Below, piece after piece: positions 5,343 to 11,845 of a stretch of DNA of 11,845 nt. The position numbers and the translations under genes were made by a program. The notes beneath the pieces were generated by a model. That model did not search any database, had not been told where the DNA came from, and worked only from the letters and a program-made list of their open reading frames with translations. The stretch is from Spirochaetaceae bacterium (lineage in GTDB: Bacteria > Spirochaetota > Spirochaetia > Treponematales > Breznakiellaceae), in assembly GCA_031267955.1 (NCBI GenBank), contig JAIRYB010000230.1, positions 1-11,845 on the forward strand, written 5' to 3'. The first letter of the stretch is position 1. The number at the start of each line of letters is the position of its first letter.

Positions 5343-6644
5343 ATGAGTTTTCGCCGCTTTCCGCCCTGTTTTTTTCTGCGCTGTAGGCTGCTGGTTATCG
5401 CGCTGCTTTTTTCGCTTGCGTTTTCCCGCCTTTGGGCGCAGGGATCTCCGCCGGGGCGGGGCGACTATCTTACGGTCAAAATCGCCGTTATGGGGCCGGG
5501 GAACGAGCTTTACTTCTGGTGGGGGCATATAGCCCTGGTTATTGACGACGCCTTTACCGGGGAAAGCCGCTTTTTCGATTACGGTATTTTTTCTTTCGGG
5601 ACCGATCATTTTTTTTCCAATTTTGCCCTTGGCCGGCTCCGCTATAGCTGCGGGGTATCGCCCGCTGAAAGGAGTTACCGGGTTTACCGGGACACCAACC
5701 GGGACATTACGGTATATACCCTGGACCTGCCCCCCCAGGTGCGGGACGAAGTACGGCGTTTCGCCGAAACCAACGTGCTTCCGGAAAACAAGTACTACTG
5801 GTACCACCACTTTAAGGATAACTGCTCCACCCGGATTCGGGACATTGTCGATCTGGCGACAGGCGGCCAGTTCAAGGCCGCGTTCGGGGACGCGGCCGGG
5901 CGTTATACCCTGCGCCAGCATGTAAGGCGGCATACCTGGTTTAACCCGTTCTTTGACTGGATTCTCAATTTCCTGATGGGGCAGGATATCGACAAACCTA
6001 TAACCGTGTGGGAAGAGATGTTTCTCCCCCAGGAGGTCGGAAACAGGATCGCGGATTTTACCTATACCGGCCCGGGCGGCGCCGAACGGAAACTTGTGGC
6101 AAAAACGGAAACCCTGAACCGGGCGGCGGGCAGGCCGGCGGTGCTGGACGTTCCCCGGAGGCAGTGGCCGCGGGAACTCGCGCTGGGGCTGGCCCTCTCC
6201 GCCCTCATCGTCTTCCTTGCGCTGCTGAAACGCCGGAACCCCGTCGCCTCAAGGGTAAGCCTGGGCCTGCTCCAGTCATTCCTGGGGTTTTTTTTCGGCA
6301 CGGCGGGAACGGTGCTTTTCTTTATGACCTTTTTTACAAACCACGATTACACGTACCACAACATTAATATCATTTATATTAACCCCCTGCTCCTGGCCGC
6401 GGTCCCGCTGGGCATACTCTGCGCGCGGGGACGGGGAAGCGGCGGGCGCTTTTCCCCGGAACATCTGCTGCGCGCCCTTTGGTCCTATGTTTTCCTTGGG
6501 GGCGTCCTTACGCTTTTGCTGCGGGCGCTGCCGGGCTTTTACCAGCAGAACCAGGTGACCCTGGCGCTGGTACTGCCCTTCGCCCTTACGCTGGGAATTC
6601 TTGGCTGCCCGCCGCGCGGGGGCTCATTCCGCGCTCACCGATAA
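5343..6644 (+). CDS. Lnb-type (DUF4105) envelope protein: periplasmic His/Cys domain plus C-terminal membrane domain
   Basis: The protein is 433 aa from the ATG at 5343; a TTG at 5325 in the same frame is a less likely start. It begins with a signal peptide or anchor ('LLVIALLFSLAFSRLWAQG'). A periplasmic domain follows with the DUF4105 signatures 'FWWGHIALVIDD' (His62), 'FDYGIFSF' and 'KDNCSTRIRD' (Cys161), the presumed His/Cys catalytic pair. The C-terminal half has five hydrophobic helices and the motif 'FFTNHDYTYHNINIIYINPL', which matches the membrane domain of Bacteroidetes Lnb proteins. Lnb N-acylates lipoproteins using an acyl donor in the Bacteroides envelope. Whether this protein does so is an inference: the family includes members of unknown function. 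It overlaps the convergent PPC gene by 21 bp. No clear ribosome binding site is seen. Confidence 0.82.
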   Translation: MSFRRFPPCFFLRCRLLVIALLFSLAFSRLWAQGSPPGRGDYLTVKIAVMGPGNELYFWWGHIALVIDDAFTGESRFFDYGIFSFGTDHFFSNFALGRLRYSCGVSPAERSYRVYRDTNRDITVYTLDLPPQVRDEVRRFAETNVLPENKYYWYHHFKDNCSTRIRDIVDLATGGQFKAAFGDAAGRYTLRQHVRRHTWFNPFFDWILNFLMGQDIDKPITVWEEMFLPQEVGNRIADFTYTGPGGAERKLVAKTETLNRAAGRPAVLDVPRRQWPRELALGLALSALIVFLALLKRRNPVASRVSLGLLQSFLGFFFGTAGTVLFFMTFFTNHDYTYHNINIIYINPLLLAAVPLGILCARGRGSGGRFSPEHLLRALWSYVFLGGVLTLLLRALPGFYQQNQVTLALVLPFALTLGILGCPPRGGSFRAHR

Positions 6645-8168
6645 TGTATAGTCGTCGCCGGGGTCATCGTCCAGGGTGCTTACTTTGATGTAATACACGC
6701 CCGGCGCCAGATTCGCGGAAAGGCGGGAATCGTACCTTTCCCCGCCGTCGTCGTCCTCGTCAATGGAATCCATTTCGGAATCGAAAAGTTCGATAAAAGT
6801 GTCCAATTCCGGGCCCGAAACACCCCTGGCCCGGATCGTATAGCGCCCCCGCTCCGTAACGGTGAATTTTACCCAGTCTTCATCATCGCTGTCGCTGAAA
6901 TTGCGCGTTTGGGGTACGCCGGTTTCTATGTCCTTTGCCCGGGATGCTGAATTGTCCGGTTCCCACTCGTCCCTTGTTGCGGGGAACTGTATGCGGGTTT
7001 CCAGGGTATAGAAAGCGGCGGAAGAACCGGCCCCGTAGAGATTCGCTTTGATGTACACCGTCCCGGCCGGAAGGTACATGGAAATTCGCGCGTTGTTGTC
7101 GTGCCCGCCGTCGTCGTCTTCGGCGAGGAGCTGCCCTTCGCTGTCGTAAAGGGTAAGCCAGGTGTCGCTGTCGCTCTCCGTGGAAACAATCAGACGCGCC
7201 CCTTCCGCCGGGATTTCAAGGGCGTACCAGTCGGTTTCCTCGGCCGGGAAAAAGGCCGCCCTTAGTCTGCCCGGGGTTATAGGGTGCGCCTGTTCCCGGC
7301 TGTCGTTGGGTTCCCAGGACAGATCGGGGATATCCTCCCTTGAAACGCGGAAAGTGTACGAACCTGTTTCGGAACTGTAGCCTCTGACCATGGCGGTATA
7401 GCTTTTCCCCCCCTCGGCAAAAAAAACGCACCGCGCGTTCTCCCCGCCGCCCCCGTCGTCATTGGAGGTAATCATGTCCCCCGATTCGCCGTAAATCTCC
7501 ATCATGGTGTCCATATTGCCGCCTGTCTCCGCGACCACCATGCCTCCCTCTTCCAGCCTGACCAGGAAGAAGTCGCGGTCGTCGCCGTTGTGTATGGTTC
7601 TGGAAATCGCGGCCCCGCCGGTTTCAACAGGCACGGGATTTCCCTGGCTGTCGGTTTCAAAGCGGTCCCGGCGCGCCGAAGACGAGGCGTCCGCGGCTTC
7701 CAGAAGTTCGCTTATGAAGGGGGTTTTTGCCAAATCGCTGTTCCACGAGGCAATCAGGGAAGAATCGGCGGTTTTTATTATCCTGGTGGTAACGCGGACC
7801 GTGTTTCCCGCTTCCAGAATGATCCCCGAAAGCAGGTATTCATTGGGAGGGGAGGCGGTATCGCGCAGGGCATACGTGCGGTTTTGTACGTTGGTCAGGG
7901 TGTCGAGCACTCCGTTTTTCCAAATATCGCTCAGGGCGACCAGTTCGTCCGCCAGGGTAAAGCTGCCGACACCCACCCGGGACATTTGGCCGTTGCTTTC
8001 CCTGGGCAGGCCGCGCAGCCTGAGATCGAGCCGTATGGCCGTTTCAACCAGGAACTGGTCGAGTTCCGCAAGCGAGGCTGGTTTGGGCGGCTGTTGCTGC
8101 TGCCCGTAGAGGAACGCGGGCAGAAAAAAAACAAAAAGCGCGGTAACGGTAATTAATTTCTTCAACAT
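6624..8168 (-). CDS. Secreted protein with FlgO/CsgG-like N-terminal domain and three PPC repeats
   Basis: A signal peptide is clear (MLKKLITVTALFVFFLPAFL, cleavage near YG|Q, residues 22-23), with no lipobox. Residues about 32-155 ('ELDQFLVETAIRLDLRL', 'VGVGSFT', 'YLLSGIILEAGNTVRVTTRI', 'TADSSLIASW') resemble the FlgO/CsgG-like fold, in which outer-membrane proteins build a 'hydrophobic-SG-hydrophobic' strand pattern. Three pre-peptidase C-terminal (PPC) beta domains follow, at about 188-276, 285-391 and 401-513. Each has 'DT-x(3)-hydrophobic-Y/F-D/G-S' and an acidic Ca2+-like loop: NDDGG (237-241), DDDGG (351-355) and DDDGG (472-476). No protease domain is present, so the PPC repeats are not a peptidase tail here. 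The ATG overlaps the hisS stop by one base (TAATG) with GGAAGG eight bases upstream. The role is unknown; envelope or extracellular binding is plausible. Confidence 0.85.
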   Translation of the reverse strand: MLKKLITVTALFVFFLPAFLYGQQQQPPKPASLAELDQFLVETAIRLDLRLRGLPRESNGQMSRVGVGSFTLADELVALSDIWKNGVLDTLTNVQNRTYALRDTASPPNEYLLSGIILEAGNTVRVTTRIIKTADSSLIASWNSDLAKTPFISELLEAADASSSARRDRFETDSQGNPVPVETGGAAISRTIHNGDDRDFFLVRLEEGGMVVAETGGNMDTMMEIYGESGDMITSNDDGGGGENARCVFFAEGGKSYTAMVRGYSSETGSYTFRVSREDIPDLSWEPNDSREQAHPITPGRLRAAFFPAEETDWYALEIPAEGARLIVSTESDSDTWLTLYDSEGQLLAEDDDGGHDNNARISMYLPAGTVYIKANLYGAGSSAAFYTLETRIQFPATRDEWEPDNSASRAKDIETGVPQTRNFSDSDDEDWVKFTVTERGRYTIRARGVSGPELDTFIELFDSEMDSIDEDDDGGERYDSRLSANLAPGVYYIKVSTLDDDPGDDYTLSVSAE

Positions 8169-9484
8169 TATGGACCTTCCTTTATATCTTTACGGGTTAT
8201 TATTTCCAGGGCTTCTTCAAAATCCAGATTCTCCCTGTCCCTCCGCCCGCTGATCTCCCTCAGCGCCAGTTTTCCGGACAGCGGCGCTTCGCCGGGTATG
8301 ATTACGAATTCCGCCCCTTTTTTTTCCGCCAGCGCGAACTGCCGGCTAAGTTTTTTCGCCTCGGTAAAAACCTCGCAGGCCGCCCCCCTTTCCCGGAATT
8401 TTTCCGCCAGGGCCTGGTACGCGCCGCAGGATCTTTCGTCCAGGCAGGCGACGGCGGCCCTGGCATAGGCGCCCCTGGGCCGGTCTTTGCCCAGCGCCTC
8501 AAGCGCGGCGATAAGCCGGTCAAGCCCGATGGAGGACCCCACGCCGCTGAGTTTTTCTTTGGAGTACAGGCCCACCAGGTTGTCGTAGCGGCCCCCGGAA
8601 CAGACCGAGCCTATTCCGGGAAGTTCGTTTATAAAAGTTTCGTATACTACGCCGGTGTAGTAGTCCAGCCCCCTGGTAATGGAAGGGTCAAGCACGAATG
8701 AAGATGCTGTCCCCGTATCTTCCATAAAGCGGCGTATCAGCGAAAGCCTTTCCGATTCCGGGGAGGGGCCGCCGGCGGCTTCCGTAAGGCCGGCAAGTGT
8801 TTCCCCGAAACCGCCCCCGGCCCCGGTGTACGCGAGGATCTTTGCCGCGTTTTCCGCGCCCGTAGTTTCGATAAGGGAGGCAAGCGTGGCGTCCCTGCCG
8901 GTTTTTGCCAGCTTGTCCACGGCGCGCAGTATTTCCGCCGATTTATCGCGGCACCCTATCCTGTCCAGGAAACGGTTAAAGAGCCCCCGGTGGTTAATGC
9001 GTATGGTAATGTCTTTCACCCCGATGGCGGAAAGCGTGTTCTTCATCATAAGGAGGATCTCAAAATCCGCGGCCGCCGAATCGCTGCCCACGCAGTCAAA
9101 GTCGCACTGCGTAAACTCCCGGTACCGCCCCCTCTGCGTATTTTCACCCCGCCAGACCTTGGCGATGTGGTAGCGTTTGAACGGCAGGGGGAGCTCGGCG
9201 TAGTGTTCGGCGAGAAAGCGGGCAAAGGGGACGGTCAGGTCAAAGCGCAGGGCCACGTCCCGGCCGCCGTTGTCGGCAAAGCGGTATATCTGCTTTTCGG
9301 TTTCGCCGCCGCCCTTTCCCAGAAGAATATCCGCGTATTCCAGCGCCGGGGTATCGATCGGTACAAAGCCGTAAAGCCTGAAAGACGCCTCGATCTTCTC
9401 CACAAGGGACCGCCTCTCAATTTCCGCGGACGGGAGGAAGTCCCGGAAGCCCTTCAAAATCCTCGGTTCAATAAGATCTGCCAT
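8168..9484 (-). CDS. hisS: Histidyl-tRNA synthetase
   Basis: Class II aminoacyl-tRNA synthetase that charges tRNA-His with histidine in the cytoplasm. It is 438 aa from the chosen ATG at 9484. The N-terminus 'RILKGFRDFLP' is the usual HisRS opening. Motif 2 is 'RGENTQRGRYREFTQCDFD' (residues 112-130), with 'RFDLTVPFAR' (80-89) just before it. The HisA loop 'LDYYTGVVYE', the glycine-rich 'GGRYDNLVG', and motif 3 'GVGSSIGLDRL' follow in order, then the anticodon-binding domain. A start 15 codons upstream at 9529 is possible but lies in a GC-rich hairpin and would add an unusual N-terminus. A TATAAT box lies seven bases before the chosen ATG, which would give a leaderless mRNA. The stop overlaps the start of the PPC gene. 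Confidence 0.95.
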   Translation of the reverse strand: MADLIEPRILKGFRDFLPSAEIERRSLVEKIEASFRLYGFVPIDTPALEYADILLGKGGGETEKQIYRFADNGGRDVALRFDLTVPFARFLAEHYAELPLPFKRYHIAKVWRGENTQRGRYREFTQCDFDCVGSDSAAADFEILLMMKNTLSAIGVKDITIRINHRGLFNRFLDRIGCRDKSAEILRAVDKLAKTGRDATLASLIETTGAENAAKILAYTGAGGGFGETLAGLTEAAGGPSPESERLSLIRRFMEDTGTASSFVLDPSITRGLDYYTGVVYETFINELPGIGSVCSGGRYDNLVGLYSKEKLSGVGSSIGLDRLIAALEALGKDRPRGAYARAAVACLDERSCGAYQALAEKFRERGAACEVFTEAKKLSRQFALAEKKGAEFVIIPGEAPLSGKLALREISGRRDRENLDFEEALEIITRKDIKEGP

Positions 9485-9491
9485 AATGGGG

Positions 9492-9520
9492 ATTATACCC
9501 GCAAAGCCCCCGCCGGAAAA
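9492..9520 (-). promoter_or_regulatory. Candidate hisS promoter with consensus -10 and leaderless geometry
   Basis: A perfect TATAAT (9492-9497, minus strand) ends seven bases before the hisS ATG. Seventeen base pairs upstream is a poor -35 (TTTTCC, 9515-9520). No ribosome binding site lies between the box and the ATG. Confidence 0.4.
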
Positions 9521-9527
9521 GGGGGGC
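9506..9527 (-). terminator. GC-rich hairpin between the G3E GTPase gene and hisS
   Basis: On the minus strand GCCCCC pairs with GGGGGC around a 10-nt loop, followed by TTTGC. It sits 30 bp past the stop codon of the GTPase gene and overlaps the spacer of the hisS promoter candidate. The U run is short, so termination would be weak. Confidence 0.35.
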
Positions 9528-9556
9528 ATAGCAGGGCGGCAGCATAATATAACGGC

Positions 9557-10567
9557 TCACGGGCCGCGCCTTTCCATATAGCGCGACAGTTCCTCTTTTT
9601 TCAGCCCCCTGCCGATAACGACAAATTTGCCTTCCCCCGCATAATCCGCTGGCGTAAGGGAGGCGCTGCCGTAAACATAATCCAGTTTATGGGGCCGCCC
9701 CCGGACAGGGAAAAAACCCTTTGCCCGGAAAACCTCGCCAAAATTCCCGCCCTTCATGCGTGTGGCAAGATCGTCCACGTCTTCCCCGGTCCAGTGCCCT
9801 TTCAGGATAAAAGAGCAGGAATCAAAACCGCCGGTCTCAAGGCTGTGATCGTGATTGTGCTCATGGCCGTCGCCGTGTTTGTGTTCATGCCCGTACCCGT
9901 GCCTGTCGCCGTTTTCATGATCGTGTTCATGCGGATCTTCCGGCCCCAGTATTTTCCCCGTCATTTCCTCTGCGACGGCGAGCAGCTTAAAGCTGTCCAG
10001 CGTATCCCAGCTTTCCGTAAAAACAGCCGCGCCGGGGTTAAGCTCCCGGATCTTGCGGAGTATTCCCGTTAGCGGCGGATCGTCCGCGCGGAGTTTCTGT
10101 ACCGCGCTTAAAACAATAACCGGGGCGGTTTTAATCTGCTCCCGGTAGAACTCTCCGCTTACCTCAAGAAACGCGGACACCAGGGGGGCCTGCACCACGG
10201 TCATGGCGGTATACACCGAGACCGGCGCTTCCCTTTCGGCAAGGCGGCAGGCTTCCAGAATATCGCCAAGCTTTCCTATCCCCGTTGGCTCGATAACAAT
10301 ACGCTTTGGCCGGAAATCCCGCGCCAGGTTTTTTATGCCTTCGACAAAATCCCCTTTCAGCGTACAGCATATACAGCCGTTGGTAATTTCTTTTACCGTT
10401 AGATCGTGTCCCTGTAAAAGATCGCCGTCCACGCCGATTTCCCCGAATTCATTTTCCAGGACGGCAGTTGTTTCGCCCCGCCATGCTTCCCGCAGCAGTT
10501 TGTTTATCAGGGTTGTCTTTCCCGCGCCCAGAAATCCCGAAACAATTTCCAGCTTGGTTTTTTCCAT
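9557..10567 (-). CDS. COG0523 G3E-family GTPase (CobW-type metallochaperone) with His-rich loop
   Basis: 336 aa from the ATG at 10567, with GAAGGA upstream; an upstream TTG (10669) is rejected because it lies in the operator region. The Walker A motif is GFLGAGKTT (residues 11-19). 'NEFGEIGVDG' (39-48) and the family's metal-binding C65-I-C67-C68 are present, as is the Walker B/switch motif 'EPTG' (93-96). A His-rich loop at residues 213-241 contains 11 histidines, and the CobW C-terminal domain follows. COG0523 proteins insert or deliver metals (Zn, Co, Ni, Fe) to target proteins using GTP. The guanine-specificity NKxD, expected after 'VIVL' near residue 153, reads S154-A-V-Q157, and the preceding 'VVD' is VVQ (residues 124-126). 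The metal is unknown; Zn is a fair guess from the His-rich loop and the operator-like palindrome upstream. Confidence 0.9.
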   Translation of the reverse strand: MEKTKLEIVSGFLGAGKTTLINKLLREAWRGETTAVLENEFGEIGVDGDLLQGHDLTVKEITNGCICCTLKGDFVEGIKNLARDFRPKRIVIEPTGIGKLGDILEACRLAEREAPVSVYTAMTVVQAPLVSAFLEVSGEFYREQIKTAPVIVLSAVQKLRADDPPLTGILRKIRELNPGAAVFTESWDTLDSFKLLAVAEEMTGKILGPEDPHEHDHENGDRHGYGHEHKHGDGHEHNHDHSLETGGFDSCSFILKGHWTGEDVDDLATRMKGGNFGEVFRAKGFFPVRGRPHKLDYVYGSASLTPADYAGEGKFVVIGRGLKKEELSRYMERRGP

Positions 10568-10611
10568 GCTTTCCTTCTCCCCGCCGGCACCGCGCCTGAA
10601 CCGTGAACGAT

Positions 10612-10627
10612 GTAATATTAATACTAC
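10612..10627 (-). promoter_or_regulatory. Near-palindromic operator candidate upstream of the G3E GTPase gene
   Basis: The sequence reads GTAATATTAATACTAC on the plus strand. It is a 16-bp palindrome centred on TTAA with one mismatched pair. It overlaps the -10-like TATAGT (10626-10631, minus strand) and covers the predicted transcription start. Its TAAT/ATTA content recalls Fur/Zur-family boxes, but it fits no specific consensus I can state. Confidence 0.4.
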
Positions 10628-10654
10628 TATAACCGCCGCGTGCCGGCCGAATAA
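10626..10654 (-). promoter_or_regulatory. Candidate promoter of the G3E GTPase gene
   Basis: A good TATAGT -10 box (10626-10631) is set 17 bp from a poor -35 box TTATTC (10649-10654). The weak -35 box suggests activator dependence or a low basal level. The palindrome at 10612-10627 overlaps the -10 box and the start. Confidence 0.3.
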
Positions 10655-10661
10655 CAGGGTA

Positions 10662-10676
10662 CCCGGCAAAGCCGGG
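10662..10676. repeat. Small GC-rich hairpin CCCGGC/GCCGGG
   Basis: Six-base arms around an AAA loop lie about 50 bp past the stop of the aldo/keto reductase gene. No T run follows on either strand, so a terminator role is uncertain. Confidence 0.35.
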
Positions 10677-10726
10677 GGTTCACCGGTATAGCGCGCGTAC
10701 CTGGCGTCAGGTTCCTTGGCTGTTTT

Positions 10727-11647
10727 TTACGGCAGCCTGTGCCCCGTGGCAAGGAAAATTTCGTACCACTCCCCGCGGGAAAGGACAATATCCGCAGCCT
10801 TTACGCATTCCCCCAGCCGGGCGGCGTTCATGGTGCCCGTGACAGGCTGGAATTTCGCCGGGTGGCGCAAAAGCCACGCCAGGGCAATAGTGACGGCGGA
10901 AACATGGTACTTCCCGGCAATTTCATCGAGCTTGCCGTTGAGTTTTTGAAATTTTTCGTTTCCGATAAAAGTCCCCTGAAAAAAGCCGTACTGGAGAGGG
11001 GACCATGGCTGAATAGTAATATCGTTTAGGCGGCAGAAGTTCAGTACCCCGTTATCCCGGTCTATAGCCATATCGTCCGGCATATTCATGTTCATCGACT
11101 GGGTAATCAAGGTGGCGTTCGTAACACTTAACTGAAGCTGGTTTACCGCAATATGCTGTTTTACGGAGCGCTGTAGCAGCCGGATAAGGCAGGGGTCCTG
11201 GTTGGAAACGCCGAAGTTGCGGACCTTGCCGCTTGAATAAAGCCTGTCAAAAGCTTCCGCCACTTCCTCCGGCTCCACAAGCGCGTCCGGTCTGTGCAGT
11301 AAAAGTACGTCAAGGTACTCTGTTTTGAGGCGCTTAAGAATCCCGTCCGCCGCCTCCAGGATATGTTCTTTGGAAAAGTCGAACATCTTTCCCGGCACAA
11401 TGCCGCACTTTGACTGGAGGAATATTTTTTCCCTTACGGCGCTGTTCATGCCGATTGCATCGGCAAAAATGGATTCGCATTCGCCGTTGCCGTAACAGTC
11501 CGCGTGATCAAAGAAATTGGCCCCCAAATCCAGAGCCGTTTTTACAAAGCTTTCCGAAGTTTTTCTATCAACGCCGTTAATGCGCATACAGCCTACTGCT
11601 ATCACCGGCACGGCAAGGTCCGATTGGCCCAATTTGATCGTTCTCAT
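10727..11647 (-). CDS. Aldo/keto reductase, YdhF-like (COG4989)
   Basis: The 306-aa protein is an NADPH-dependent (beta/alpha)8-barrel oxidoreductase that reduces aldehydes or ketones. The catalytic tetrad is complete: Asp47 and Tyr52 in 'FFDHADCYG', Lys80 in 'QSKCG' and His118 in 'LLLHRPD'. 'GKVRNFGVSN' fits the family's conserved 'G-K-hydrophobic-R-x-hydrophobic-G-hydrophobic-SN' motif, and the cofactor-binding end 'AWLLRHPAKFQPVTGTMNAARL' resembles YdhF. The length is normal for the group. The start is supported by AAGGGGGA about eight bases before the ATG at 11647. The physiological substrate is not predictable. A near-consensus promoter sits at the window edge, with a leader of about 160 nt. 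Confidence 0.92.
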   Translation of the reverse strand: MRTIKLGQSDLAVPVIAVGCMRINGVDRKTSESFVKTALDLGANFFDHADCYGNGECESIFADAIGMNSAVREKIFLQSKCGIVPGKMFDFSKEHILEAADGILKRLKTEYLDVLLLHRPDALVEPEEVAEAFDRLYSSGKVRNFGVSNQDPCLIRLLQRSVKQHIAVNQLQLSVTNATLITQSMNMNMPDDMAIDRDNGVLNFCRLNDITIQPWSPLQYGFFQGTFIGNEKFQKLNGKLDEIAGKYHVSAVTIALAWLLRHPAKFQPVTGTMNAARLGECVKAADIVLSRGEWYEIFLATGHRLP

Positions 11648-11816
11648 AACTTAAGTCCCCCTTAAAACCGGAAAAATTACTATTTTCGGGATATTCCGCC
11701 GGTAACGCGCCGCGCCGCCGGCCATGAAAGTAAAAAACAACCCGGCCATTGGAACCGGTATTGGCGGACAGGCTGTTCCGGCCTCCGCCCGCCGGCGCCT
11801 TGTCCGGCGCGCTTAA

Positions 11817-11845
11817 AAAATACCCCGCCTATAGCGCCTTGTCAA
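11817..11845 (-). promoter_or_regulatory. Near-consensus sigma-70 promoter at the right edge
   Basis: On the minus strand a perfect TTGACA -35 box (11840-11845), a 17-bp spacer and TATTTT (11817-11822) form a strong promoter pattern facing the aldo/keto reductase gene. The intervening leader of about 160 nt (11648-11810) contains short GC-rich inverted repeats and no gene that I can support. Confidence 0.55.

Noticed and set aside
3603..5933. Very long minus-strand open frame of 776 codons
   Set aside because: It is antisense to the sigma-like gene, rlmJ and the Lnb-like gene, all of which have clear family motifs on the plus strand. Its translation is Arg/Pro/Gly-rich low-complexity, typical of a GC-rich shadow frame.
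7504..8156. Two overlapping plus-strand open frames
   Set aside because: They are antisense shadows of the PPC-repeat gene, with Ser/Arg-rich composition and no start signals.
8679..9547. Plus-strand open frames opposite hisS
   Set aside because: HisRS motifs on the minus strand are unambiguous; these frames show no domain.
9860..9960. Tandem-repeat-like DNA at the G3E His-rich loop
   Set aside because: It is explained by coding of the His/Glu/Asp/Gly-rich metal-binding loop and is not an independent DNA repeat.
10568..10669. N-terminal extension of the G3E GTPase from a TTG
   Set aside because: The extension would translate through the promoter and palindrome. The ATG at 10567 has a good ribosome binding site and gives the normal family N-terminus.
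11724..11816. 30-codon plus-strand ORF starting at an ATG near 11724
   Set aside because: It has no ribosome binding site and no recognisable feature, and it is antisense to the leader of the aldo/keto reductase gene.

Overview
The window looks like chromosomal DNA of a GC-rich, Treponema-like spirochaete. This is an inference from gene content and gene style: several small treponeme-like secreted or membrane proteins of unknown function, an odd sigma-like regulator, an Lnb/DUF4105 protein and a NusG paralogue. No rRNA, tRNA, CRISPR array, complete transposon or phage gene was seen. The organism assignment is moderate confidence only.

Layout, left to right. (1) 1-302, minus strand: the 5' part of a NusG/LoaP-type antiterminator, running off the left edge and probably opening an operon outside the window. 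(2) 303-797: about 500 bp with no confident gene. It holds one weak minus-strand ORF (476-784), possibly part of a dispersed repeat, and a perfect 10-bp-stem AT-rich hairpin at 769-792. (3) 798-3090, minus strand: two small membrane proteins, an NrnA-type DHH phosphoesterase and a secreted 146-aa protein. The last three read in one direction from a good promoter at 3133-3161; the 76-aa membrane protein probably has its own promoter. (4) 3363-5162, plus strand: a sigma-factor-like regulator and the 23S rRNA adenine methyltransferase RlmJ, 12 bp apart. (5) 5163-5342: intergenic, with a perfect 13-bp inverted repeat and two AT-rich hairpins. (6) 5343-6644, plus strand: an Lnb-type protein (periplasmic His/Cys domain plus five membrane helices), overlapping tail to tail by 21 bp with the next minus-strand gene. 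(7) 6624-9484, minus strand: hisS followed by a secreted protein with three PPC repeats; stop and start codons overlap. (8) 9557-10567, minus strand: a COG0523 G3E-family metallochaperone GTPase with a His-rich loop, preceded by a near-palindromic operator candidate. (9) 10727-11647, minus strand: a YdhF-like aldo/keto reductase, with a near-consensus promoter at the right edge.

The genes mix housekeeping functions (hisS, rlmJ, nrnA) with envelope functions (the Lnb-like protein, the PPC protein, small secreted and membrane proteins) and metal or redox functions (G3E GTPase, aldo/keto reductase). I see no convincing new multi-gene system. The most unusual points are the hisS-coupled FlgO-like/PPC secreted protein, the G3E GTPase lacking its guanine-specificity motif, the sigma-like regulator joined to rlmJ, the Lnb-like protein in a spirochaete-like background, and the unexplained element at 476-792.
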